Positions 1 to 5,727 of a DNA stretch of 6,653 nt are shown here, in pieces; position 1 is the stretch's first letter, and each line of letters begins with the position of its first letter. The notes beneath the pieces were generated by a model. It saw only the letters and a list, made by a program, of their open reading frames with translations, was not told where the DNA came from and did not search any database. Source of the DNA: Arthrobacter sp. (GTDB taxonomy: Bacteria; Actinomycetota; Actinomycetes; Actinomycetales; Micrococcaceae); assembly GCA_030146405.1 (NCBI GenBank), contig JASLBS010000067.1:1-6653 (forward strand), read 5' to 3'. The position numbers were made by a program, and so were the translations under genes.

Positions 1-2361
1 CTCGACCCCCTGAAGCACGGGTTGATCTTCGAGCGGTTCCTCAATCCCGAGCGCGTGTCCATGCCCGACTTCGACGTCGACTTCGATGATCGACGCCGCT
101 CCGAGGTCATCCGGTACGTGACCGAGAAGTACGGCGACGAGCGCGTGGCCATGATCGTCACCTACGGAACGATCAAGGCCAAGCAGGCACTCAAGGACTC
201 CTCGCGTGTCATGGGCTACCCGTTCTCCACGGGTGAGCGCCTCACGAAGGCGATGCCGCCGGACGTCATGGGCAAGGGACTGGCCCTCGCCGACGTGCAC
301 AACAAGGACGCCAAGCGCTACTCGGAGGCGGAGGAGCTGCGTGAGCTGCTGAGGACCGATGCCGATTCCTCGAAGGTCTTCGAGACGGCCCTCGGCCTCG
401 AGGGGCTCAAGCGCCAGTGGGGCGTGCACGCCGCCGGCGTCATCATGTCCTCGGACCCGCTGATCGACATCATCCCGATCATGCGCCGTGAGCAGGACGG
501 CCAGATCATCACGCAGTTCGACTACCCCACCTGCGAGGGGCTCGGACTGATCAAGATGGACTTCCTCGGCCTGAGGAACCTGACGATCATCTCGGACGCC
601 GTGGAGAACATCAAGGCCAACAAGGGGGAGGACCTGGTCCTCGAGGACCTGGAACTGGAGGACAAGGAGTCCTACGAGCTCCTGGCACGAGGTGACACCC
701 TCGGTGTCTTCCAGCTCGACGGCGGACCCATGCGCTCGCTCCTGAAGCTCATGCGTCCGGACAACTTCGAGGACATCTCGGCGGTCCTCGCGCTGTACCG
801 GCCCGGTCCCATGGGCGTGAACTCGCACACGAACTACGCCCTGCGCAAGAACGGCCTGCAGGAGATCGAACCGATCCACCCCGAGCTGGAGGGACCGCTC
901 GAGGAGATTCTCGGCGGCACCTACGGGTTGATCGTGTACCAGGAGCAGGTGATGAGCGCGGCGCAGAAGCTGGCGAACTTCACGCTGGGCCAGGCGGACA
1001 TGCTCCGCCGGGCCATGGGAAAGAAGAAGAAGTCCGAGCTGGACAAGCAGCAGGCGGACTTCTTCGCGGGCATGAAGACCAACGGGTACTCGCAGGCTGC
1101 CATGGACAAGCTCTGGGTGGTGCTCGAGTCCTTCTCCGACTACGCGTTCAACAAGGCGCACACCGCGGCGTACGGGCTGGTGTCCTACTGGACGGCCTTC
1201 CTCAAGGCACACCACCCCGCGGAGTACATGGCGGCACTGCTGACCAGCGTGGGCGACGACAAGGACAAGCTGGCGATCTACCTCAACGAGTGCCGCCGCA
1301 TGGGCATCACCGTGCTGCCGCCCGACGTCAACGAGTCGAGCGTCAACTTCACCCCCGTGGGCAAGGACATCCGCTTCGGCATGGGCGCCATCCGCAACGT
1401 CGGGGCGAACGTCGTGGGGGCCATGGTCGGTGCTCGCGAGGAGAAGGGTGCCTTCACGTCCTTCAGCGACTTCCTGCAGAAGGTGCCCGCCGTCGTCTGC
1501 AACAAGCGGACCATAGAGTCGCTGATCAAGGCGGGTGCCTTCGATTCGCTCCGGCATCCCCGGCGGGCTCTCGCGATGATCCATGAGGAGGCGGTCGACT
1601 CGGTGATCGTCCTCAAGCGGAACGAGGCCGCGAACCAGTTCGATCTCTTCAGCGCGTTCGACGACGGCGGGGACACCGTGGGAGGGCTGTCCGTCGTGGT
1701 TCCCGACCTGCCGGAGTGGGACAAGAAGGACAAGTTGGCCTTCGAGCGCGACATGCTCGGCCTCTACGTCTCGGACCACCCGCTCCAGGGCCTCGAGGCG
1801 ATCCTCGGGCAGCACGCCGATTCCTCGATCCCGTCGATCATCAGCGAGGAGGGCCCGGCCGACGGCGCGATCGTGACGATCGCCGGCATGATCACCTCAC
1901 TGCAGCGCAGGATCGCGAAGAACAGCGGCAACGCCTATGCACGGGCGGAGATCGAGGACCTCGCCGGTTCCATGGAGGTGATGTTCTTCGGGCAGGTCTA
2001 CGGGCCCATCTCCACGATCCTGGCCGAGGACCTGATCGTGGTGGTGCGGGGACGGCTTCAGCGCCGCGACGACGGCGCCGTGATGCTCAACGCACAGGAA
2101 CTCACCGTGCCTGACCTCAGCGAGGGCCACTCGGGTCCCGTGGTCATCTCCATGCTGCAGCACAAGGCCACCGAGACGGCGGTGACTGCGCTGGGGGACG
2201 TTCTCCGTACGCACCCCGGAACCACCGAGGTGCTGATCCGGCTCAACGGGTCGCGCAAGGTGGAGGTCATGAAGCTCGGTGTGGACCTGCGGGTGAACCC
2301 CGGCCCGGGACTGATCGGGGACCTGAAGGTTCTCCTCGGGCCAGCCTGCCTGGAGGGCTGA
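1..2361 (+). CDS. dnaE: DNA polymerase III subunit alpha, replicative DnaE1 type (5' end cut off by window)
   Basis: Catalytic subunit of the replicative polymerase; it extends DNA from primers in the cytoplasm as part of the holoenzyme. The frame is open from base 1 (LDPLKHGLIFERFLNPERVS), so the start lies upstream; about 786 codons are present against nearly 1,200 in actinobacterial DnaE1, so the PHP domain and part of the palm are missing. Visible signatures in order: the PDFDVDF active-site aspartates (bases 67-81), the third catalytic aspartate in KMDFLGL (559-561), FQLDGGPMRSLL, ALYRPGPM, GLIVYQEQVM, FNKAHTAAYGLVSYW, a helix-hairpin-helix stretch around CNKRTIESLIKAGAFDSL, a QFDLF motif (1636-1650) matching the QxxLF sliding-clamp-binding consensus, then an OB-fold domain (VTIAGMITSLQRR onward, from about 1873). 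The stop is TGA at 2359-2361. DnaE1 is favoured over mutagenic DnaE2 because of the clamp motif and the intact C-terminal region. No frameshift is seen. It converges with the next gene. Confidence 0.97.
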   Translation, partial: LDPLKHGLIFERFLNPERVSMPDFDVDFDDRRRSEVIRYVTEKYGDERVAMIVTYGTIKAKQALKDSSRVMGYPFSTGERLTKAMPPDVMGKGLALADVHNKDAKRYSEAEELRELLRTDADSSKVFETALGLEGLKRQWGVHAAGVIMSSDPLIDIIPIMRREQDGQIITQFDYPTCEGLGLIKMDFLGLRNLTIISDAVENIKANKGEDLVLEDLELEDKESYELLARGDTLGVFQLDGGPMRSLLKLMRPDNFEDISAVLALYRPGPMGVNSHTNYALRKNGLQEIEPIHPELEGPLEEILGGTYGLIVYQEQVMSAAQKLANFTLGQADMLRRAMGKKKKSELDKQQADFFAGMKTNGYSQAAMDKLWVVLESFSDYAFNKAHTAAYGLVSYWTAFLKAHHPAEYMAALLTSVGDDKDKLAIYLNECRRMGITVLPPDVNESSVNFTPVGKDIRFGMGAIRNVGANVVGAMVGAREEKGAFTSFSDFLQKVPAVVCNKRTIESLIKAGAFDSLRHPRRALAMIHEEAVDSVIVLKRNEAANQFDLFSAFDDGGDTVGGLSVVVPDLPEWDKKDKLAFERDMLGLYVSDHPLQGLEAILGQHADSSIPSIISEEGPADGAIVTIAGMITSLQRRIAKNSGNAYARAEIEDLAGSMEVMFFGQVYGPISTILAEDLIVVVRGRLQRRDDGAVMLNAQELTVPDLSEGHSGPVVISMLQHKATETAVTALGDVLRTHPGTTEVLIRLNGSRKVEVMKLGVDLRVNPGPGLIGDLKVLLGPACLEG

Positions 2362-2389
2362 CACTGCCGCCCGGCCGGGGGACTGTCAG
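2358..2389. terminator. Hairpin between convergent stop codons, possible bidirectional terminator
   Basis: CTGACA (2358-2363) is a perfect inverted repeat of TGTCAG (2384-2389). Between them a GC core can pair further (CC 2367-2368 with GG 2380-2381, CCC 2370-2372 with GGG 2377-2379, loop GGCC). The arms contain the dnaE stop (2359-2361) and the opposite-strand flavin reductase stop (2386-2388). Neither side has a T-tract, so this would be an actinobacterial-style U-less terminator if it works as one. Position between converging genes supports the role; termination itself is inferred. Confidence 0.4.
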
Positions 2390-2916
2390 ATGACGTAGTC
2401 GGTGGCGGTCGGGGTACCGTAGCTCCCGCCGTGGTACAGCAGGGGAGCGCCGTCCGCGCCGATGGTGCCCGCGACCACCTCGGCCACCACCACGGCGTTG
2501 TTCTCGAAGGACAGGCGCATGCTGATTCGGCCCACCAGCCAGCCGGCCACGTCGCGGAGGACAGGGACGCCCTCGGGCCCGGGCTCCCAGTGGTCGCCGG
2601 TGAAGCGGTCCTTCGTCCGGGCGAAGCGGTTGGCGAGGCCCTCGTTCTCCGTACTCAGCATGTGGACGCCCACGAAGTTGGTGTTCGCCACCGCCGGCCA
2701 GGACGAGGACGTGCGTGCCATGTTGAAGGAGAACCGCGGCGGTTCCGCGGAGAGCGAGGCCACCGAGGTGGCCGTGAAGCCGTAGGGGACGTCGTTGTAC
2801 CTGGCGGTGATGATCGCGACTCCGGCCGCGTGACGGCGGAAGACCTCCCGGAAGGACTCTCCGTGGCTCTCGGCAGGCGTCGGCAGGATGACCCGTTCGG
2901 TGCTGGACGTGTTCAC
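2386..2916 (-). CDS. Flavin reductase-like domain protein (FMN-binding split barrel)
   Basis: A 176-residue protein of the flavin reductase-like/FMN-binding split-barrel family. Members bind FMN and commonly reduce free flavin with NAD(P)H to supply a partner monooxygenase, or act as small flavoproteins; the substrate here cannot be told. Family pattern: SFREVFRRHAAGVAIITA (21-38), PYGFTATSVASLSAEPPRF (44-62) with the flavin-contacting TATS segment, FNMARTSSSW (65-74), NEGLANRFA (91-99), and a C-terminal GGSYG (163-167). I chose the GTG at 2914-2916 because GAAGGA (2922-2927, read on the minus strand) sits five bases upstream and because homology begins soon after. The frame stays open upstream to ATG codons at 3051 and 3087, but that would add 45-57 residues of non-family sequence and overlap the divergent gene. 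The length suits the family. No monooxygenase gene is beside it, so a two-component partner cannot be named. Confidence 0.85.
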   Translation of the reverse strand: MNTSSTERVILPTPAESHGESFREVFRRHAAGVAIITARYNDVPYGFTATSVASLSAEPPRFSFNMARTSSSWPAVANTNFVGVHMLSTENEGLANRFARTKDRFTGDHWEPGPEGVPVLRDVAGWLVGRISMRLSFENNAVVVAEVVAGTIGADGAPLLYHGGSYGTPTATDYVI

Positions 2917-2921
2917 GGAGT

Positions 2922-2927
2922 TCCTTC
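2922..2927 (-). promoter_or_regulatory. Ribosome binding site of the flavin reductase gene
   Basis: Read on the minus strand this is GAAGGA, five bases before the GTG at 2916-2914. It is the main argument for the GTG start over the upstream in-frame ATG codons. Confidence 0.6.
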
Positions 2928-3036
2928 GGAGGTCGACGACGGCGGACAGCGGGACGCTGGTGCGGTGGTCGACGTGATCGGCGTACGCACCGGCCCTTCC
3001 ACGATAGGCGTGCGCGCCGGGCACCGCGTGGTTTGT

Positions 3037-3044
3037 TAATGTAG
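3037..3044. promoter_or_regulatory. Overlapping divergent -10 elements
   Basis: On the plus strand TAATGT (3037-3042) fits the actinobacterial TANNNT -10 consensus and is followed seven bases later by the ATG of the membrane protein at 3050, so transcription would begin at or beside the A of the start codon (a leaderless message). On the minus strand the overlapping TACATT (3044-3039) also fits and would start a transcript near 3032, giving the flavin reductase a leader of about 115 bases. This is an AT-rich island in a GC-rich gap. I see no good -35 box for either direction. Confidence 0.5.
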
Positions 3045-3049
3045 AAGTC

Positions 3050-3577
3050 ATGCGCGCCAGCCACCAGCCGGACACCGGAGCAAGCAACTACCCGCCTCCG
3101 GTCTATGCCGTGGCGGAGGACCGGCGGGCAGTCCCGCCCGCGGGAGTGTTCTGGTGGCTCGGCTCCACCGTTCTCCTTGGTGCCGTGATCGGGGTCGCCT
3201 GGTGGCTGCTCGCTCCCACCGGGCGCCTGTTCGGGGAACCGACCGACGCGCAGCAGTGGCTGCTGCGCGATCTGACCCTGGCGGGTCTCCAGTTGCTGGC
3301 GGGAATCGGGGTCGGCATCGTCGTGGCCCTCCGGCTCGGACTGCCCGGGGTCGTGGCACGTATTCTGGCCGCCGTCGGAGGGTCGGTGGCCGGTTCCGTC
3401 CTCGCCCTGCTGACGGGGGAGGGTCTCGCGTTCCTCTTCGGCCCCGACGCGGACGAGAGCATGTCCGGGTCAGCCTTCGTCCTGCAGTCCTACGGCGTGC
3501 TCGCCATCTGGCCGGCGGTCGCCGCGGTGATCATCTTCGTCACCGCACTGATCGGGCTGGCGCGCCGTCGCTCGTGA
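3050..3577 (+). CDS. Four-helix integral membrane protein of unknown function
   Basis: A 175-residue protein I cannot assign a function. A proline-rich hydrophilic N-terminus (1-32, including NYPPPVYAVAEDRR) precedes four hydrophobic segments at about 33-55 (FWWLGSTVLLGAVIGVAWW), 75-97, 101-125 and 147-170. An acidic loop, GPDADES (131-137), separates helices three and four, and the tail ARRRS is basic, which suggests a cytoplasmic C-terminus and hence a cytoplasmic N-terminus. There is no signal peptide, catalytic motif or cysteine. Its size and layout recall small actinobacterial membrane proteins annotated as DUF2567, but that is a guess from memory. The ATG at 3050 is chosen because a TANNNT -10 lies seven bases upstream and there is no Shine-Dalgarno, so the message is probably leaderless. 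It ends 42 bases before hisD in the same direction, but hisD appears to have its own promoter. Coding status is supported by the consistent hydrophobic pattern. Confidence 0.8.
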   Translation: MRASHQPDTGASNYPPPVYAVAEDRRAVPPAGVFWWLGSTVLLGAVIGVAWWLLAPTGRLFGEPTDAQQWLLRDLTLAGLQLLAGIGVGIVVALRLGLPGVVARILAAVGGSVAGSVLALLTGEGLAFLFGPDADESMSGSAFVLQSYGVLAIWPAVAAVIIFVTALIGLARRRS

Positions 3578-3607
3578 CCGGGCGCTTCCGGGCCCGCCGA
3601 GCCCCGA

Positions 3608-3613
3608 TAGACT
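3608..3613 (+). promoter_or_regulatory. -10 element of a leaderless hisD promoter
   Basis: TAGACT matches the actinobacterial TANNNT -10 consensus. Only six bases separate it from the GTG at 3620, so the predicted transcript starts on the hisD start codon. The only SD-like bases (GGAG, 3617-3620) overlap the GTG and could not act as a ribosome binding site. No convincing -35 box is seen. A leaderless start would leave no room for a T-box or attenuator. Confidence 0.55.
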
Positions 3614-3619
3614 TCCGGA

Positions 3620-4981
3620 GTGATTCCAACGTCCAGCAACCTTCCCGTCCTCGACTTCCGCTTCCTGGATCTGCGGGGTCAGGCGTTGACCCCGGGTGAA
3701 CTCAAGAGCGTGATGCCGCGCGCCGCCGCGAGCGCGGCATCCTCCGAGGCTGCGGTGCAGACCATCATCGACGATGTCCGGTCCCGGGGCTTCCATGCCC
3801 TGCAGGAGTTCGCGGAGCGGTTCGACGGCGTGCGGCAGGAACATCCTCGGGTTCCGGCAGCGGTGATCGAGGCAGCGGTGTCCGATCTCGCGCCGGCGGT
3901 CCGGGAGGCGCTCGAGGAGGCCATCCGCCGCGCGCGCGCCTTCGCCTCCGCGCAGGTGCCCGCCGACGTCGAGGTGGAGGTGGCTCCCGGTGCGCGGCTG
4001 ACGCACAAGTGGATCGCCGTGGACCGCGTGGGACTCTACGTACCGGGCGGGTTGGCCGTGTATCCCTCCTCCGTGGTGATGAACGTGGTTCCCGCGCAGG
4101 CCGCCGGTGTGGGATCCATCGCGCTTGCGTCCCCGCCGCAGCGGGAGTTCGATGGGTGGCCGCACCCGGTGATCCTGGCCGCCGCCTGGATGCTCGGTAT
4201 CACCGAGGTGTACGCAATGGGCGGGGCACAGGCAGTGGCCGCCCTCGCGTACGGTGTCACCGGTGACACCGACCGTCCCGGCATCGACCCGGTGAACGTG
4301 ATCACCGGACCGGGCAACGTCTTCGTCGCCACGGCAAAGCGCCTGGTGCGCGGTCGGGTGGGTATCGACTCGGAAGCGGGTACCACCGAGATCGCCGTGC
4401 TGGCCGACGCAGCAGCGGATCCCGATCTCGTGGCCGCCGACCTGGTCAGCCAGGCCGAGCACGATCCACAGGCGGCGTCGGTCCTCGTGACCGACTCCGA
4501 GGATTTCGCCGTCGCCGTGATCGACCGGCTGCGCGTGCGGGCGGACGCGACCCGCCACGCGGAGCGCGTGCGGACCGCCCTGGCCGGGCCGCAGTCCGGT
4601 GTGATCCTCGTGGATGACATCGACCACGGTGTCGCCGTCTGCGACGCCTATGCCGCCGAGCACCTCGAGATCCAGACCGCCGATGCCGCGGATGTCGCCG
4701 CACGTATCCGTAACGCAGGCGCGGTCTTCGTAGGAGCGTCCAGCCCCGTGAGCCTGGGCGACTACTGCGCCGGGTCCAACCACGTTCTGCCCACCGGGGG
4801 CACGGCGGCGTTCGCCTCGGGACTCAATGTCACCACGTTCCTGCGGGCGGTTCAGCTGGTGCACTACGATCGCGCCGCGCTCGAAGCCGTGTCCGGGTCC
4901 ATCATCGCCCTGTCCGAGGCCGAGAATCTACCGGCGCACGGCGAGGCGGTCGCCGCCCGCTTCATCCCATCGGCCCGGTGA
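3620..4981 (+). CDS. hisD: Histidinol dehydrogenase
   Basis: Catalyses the last two steps of histidine biosynthesis, oxidising L-histidinol through the aldehyde to L-histidine with two NAD+, in the cytoplasm as a zinc-dependent homodimer. The 453-residue product covers the whole family: VGLYVPGG (137-144), the NAD-binding VITGPGNVFVATAKR (227-241), and the signature region IDSEAGTTEIAVLAD (249-263). Residues equivalent to the E. coli zinc ligands are present: Gln278 and His281 (SQAEHDP), Asp381 (GDYCAGSNHVLPTGG) and His440 (ENLPAHGEA). The catalytic Glu347-His348 pair lies in AEHLEIQTAD. The GTG at 3620 is chosen because it suits the leaderless -10 and gives a usual N-terminus leading into LDLRGQALTPGELK. 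It is slightly longer than the E. coli enzyme owing to an N-terminal extension and an insert near 172-180. No other histidine gene is in the window, so it is either solitary or the cluster is elsewhere. It is followed by nrdR after 85 bases with its own promoter. Confidence 0.97.
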   Translation: MIPTSSNLPVLDFRFLDLRGQALTPGELKSVMPRAAASAASSEAAVQTIIDDVRSRGFHALQEFAERFDGVRQEHPRVPAAVIEAAVSDLAPAVREALEEAIRRARAFASAQVPADVEVEVAPGARLTHKWIAVDRVGLYVPGGLAVYPSSVVMNVVPAQAAGVGSIALASPPQREFDGWPHPVILAAAWMLGITEVYAMGGAQAVAALAYGVTGDTDRPGIDPVNVITGPGNVFVATAKRLVRGRVGIDSEAGTTEIAVLADAAADPDLVAADLVSQAEHDPQAASVLVTDSEDFAVAVIDRLRVRADATRHAERVRTALAGPQSGVILVDDIDHGVAVCDAYAAEHLEIQTADAADVAARIRNAGAVFVGASSPVSLGDYCAGSNHVLPTGGTAAFASGLNVTTFLRAVQLVHYDRAALEAVSGSIIALSEAENLPAHGEAVAARFIPSAR

Positions 4982-4983
4982 AG

Positions 4984-4996
4984 CACAACATCTGGT
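4984..4996 (+). promoter_or_regulatory. NrdR box 1 (upstream operator)
   Basis: CACAACATCTGGT. It shares the pattern CACnACATnTnGT with a second copy at 5016-5028, and both resemble the known palindromic NrdR box (ACACWATATATWGTGT; actinobacterial forms often have ACAT in the centre). It lies immediately after the hisD stop, upstream of the nrdR -35 region. Confidence 0.6.
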
Positions 4997-5006
4997 AATG
5001 ACAGTG

Positions 5007-5036
5007 TTGTTGTTTCACCACATGTAGTCCTAAGAT
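5007..5036 (+). promoter_or_regulatory. nrdR promoter
   Basis: The -10 element TAAGAT (5031-5036) fits TANNNT. A possible -35, TTGTTG (5007-5012), is spaced 18 bases away; TTGTTT at 5010-5015 gives 15. The transcript would start near 5043, leaving a leader of about 23 bases that carries the ribosome binding site. NrdR box 2 fills the spacer. Confidence 0.5.
5016..5028 (+). promoter_or_regulatory. NrdR box 2 (operator inside the promoter spacer)
   Basis: CACCACATGTAGT, identical to box 1 at 10 of 13 positions and exactly 32 bp downstream of it, about three helical turns. This matches the paired arrangement of known NrdR operators. Its place between the -35 and -10 of nrdR predicts repression by blocking RNA polymerase. 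Confidence 0.6.
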
Positions 5037-5055
5037 GGTCGGAGATCGATAAGCG

Positions 5056-5060
5056 GGAGG
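5056..5060 (+). promoter_or_regulatory. Ribosome binding site of nrdR
   Basis: GGAGG, six bases before the ATG at 5067, inside a longer purine run. It is a strong Shine-Dalgarno and contrasts with the absence of one before the two preceding plus-strand genes. Confidence 0.75.
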
Positions 5061-5066
5061 GGAGCG

Positions 5067-5564
5067 ATGTACTGTCCGTACTGCCGTCACCCCGACTCCC
5101 GCGTGGTGGACAGTCGCCTCGGCGACGACGGTTCGGCCATCCGCCGACGCCGATCGTGTCCGCAGTGCGGGCGACGCTTCAGCACCGTCGAGACCACGAG
5201 CCTCAGCGTGATCAAGCGCTCGGGTGCAGGAGAACCGTTCAGCCGGAGCAAGATCATCAACGGCGTGCGGAAGGCCTGCCAGGGCCGCCCGGTCACCGAG
5301 GACGATCTCGCGCTCCTCGCCCAGGAGGTCGAGGAGAACGTGCGGGCCAGCGGGGTCGCGGAGATCGATGCCCATGAGGTGGGTCTTGCCATCCTGGGCC
5401 CCCTGCGTAAACTCGACCAGATCGCGTACCTGCGCTTCGCCAGTGTGTACCAGGGATTCGAGTCACTCGAGGACTTCGAGTCGGCCATCGACACGCTGCG
5501 ACGGCAGTCAGCGGAGAACGAGCGGGTACCGAGCGGAGCGCAGCGACCGCTCACGGCGCAGTAG
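5067..5564 (+). CDS. nrdR: Transcriptional repressor NrdR
   Basis: Nucleotide-sensing repressor of ribonucleotide reductase operons. It binds ATP/dATP through an ATP-cone and DNA through a zinc ribbon, acting on paired NrdR boxes. The 165-residue product is full length with a slightly long C-terminal tail. Zinc ribbon: Cys3 and Cys6 (MYCPYC), Cys31 and Cys34 (CPQC), with the conserved VVDSR (13-17) and RRRRSCPQCGRRFSTVE between and after them. ATP-cone: about 48-138, opening with VIKRSGAGEPFSRSKI and containing GVRKAC, RPVTEDD and the terminal YLRFASVYQGFESLEDF. The ATG at 5067 has GGAGG six bases upstream. Two NrdR-box-like sites in its own promoter suggest autoregulation. In Streptomyces nrdR is paired with the class II reductase gene nrdJ; here no reductase gene follows, and ppgK faces it on the other strand. 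The reductase targets must be outside the window. Confidence 0.97.
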   Translation: MYCPYCRHPDSRVVDSRLGDDGSAIRRRRSCPQCGRRFSTVETTSLSVIKRSGAGEPFSRSKIINGVRKACQGRPVTEDDLALLAQEVEENVRASGVAEIDAHEVGLAILGPLRKLDQIAYLRFASVYQGFESLEDFESAIDTLRRQSAENERVPSGAQRPLTAQ

Positions 5565-5581
5565 GGTACCGGCGCAGTAGG
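5554..5581 (+). repeat. 16-bp-period direct repeat across the nrdR stop codon
   Basis: GGCGCAGTAGG occurs at 5555-5565 and again at 5571-5581, a spacing of 16 bases. The first copy includes the nrdR stop TAG (5562-5564). The shorter core CGGCGCAG occurs a third time at 5655-5662. This looks like a small local duplication; no function is implied by the repeat alone. Confidence 0.7.
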
Positions 5582-5608
5582 ACCGGCAGCAGGAGCGGAC
5601 ACAGAGCC

Positions 5609-5721
5609 CCGGTGGTGGCAACGGAGGGGAAGCCGACGTCACCACCGGTACCACCGGCGCAGCCCTCAGCGGGACGCGCCGGTGACAGTAAGCCCGACCC
5701 GGAGATACTCCGAGTCGGGCT
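5609..5721 (+). ncRNA. Candidate structured RNA: three consecutive hairpins in the nrdR 3' region
   Basis: Three inverted repeats follow one another with only short linkers. Hairpin A: CCGGTGGTG (5609-5617) with CACCACCGG (5640-5648), extendable by two pairs including one G-U, its loop exposing GGAGGGGAAG. Hairpin B: CACCGGCGC (5652-5660) with GCGCCGGTG (5676-5684), with an inner CCC/GGG. Hairpin C is the terminator at 5691-5721. This could be a structured 3' untranslated region of nrdR, a small RNA released from it, or a degenerate regulatory element. No separate promoter is evident. The pairing is read directly from sequence; biological function is inferred. The plus-strand frame open across it has many A/T third positions and a terminator within, so it is not treated as coding. 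Confidence 0.4.
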
Positions 5722-5727
5722 TTCTTC
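5691..5727 (+). terminator. Intrinsic terminator of nrdR
   Basis: AGCCCGAC (5691-5698) pairs perfectly with GTCGGGCT (5714-5721). After one mismatch the stem continues for five more pairs (5700-5704 with 5708-5712) around a three-base loop ATA. TTTCTTC follows on the plus strand. Read on the minus strand the stem is followed by TTACTGT, so it may also stop ppgK transcripts, less strongly. It lies 126 bases past the nrdR stop. Confidence 0.85.

Noticed and set aside
2917..3087. Longer N-terminus for the flavin reductase, starting at ATG 3051 or 3087
   Set aside because: The added 45-57 residues do not look like the family, the starts lack a Shine-Dalgarno, they would reach or pass the start of the divergent gene, and GTG 2916 has a well-placed GAAGGA.
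3579..3596. CGGGC/GCCCG inverted repeat after the membrane protein gene
   Set aside because: A five-pair stem with an eight-base loop and no T-tract is common by chance in GC-rich DNA; not enough to call a terminator.
3470..4864. Minus-strand open frame of 464 codons opposite hisD
   Set aside because: The plus strand encodes an intact histidinol dehydrogenase with all metal and catalytic residues; the antisense product is a histidine/glycine/arginine-rich composition artefact.
4985..5010. Inverted repeat ACAACA/TGTTGT as a hisD terminator
   Set aside because: The stem is only six A/T-rich pairs with a 14-base loop and no T-tract; the bases are better explained as an NrdR box and -35 region.
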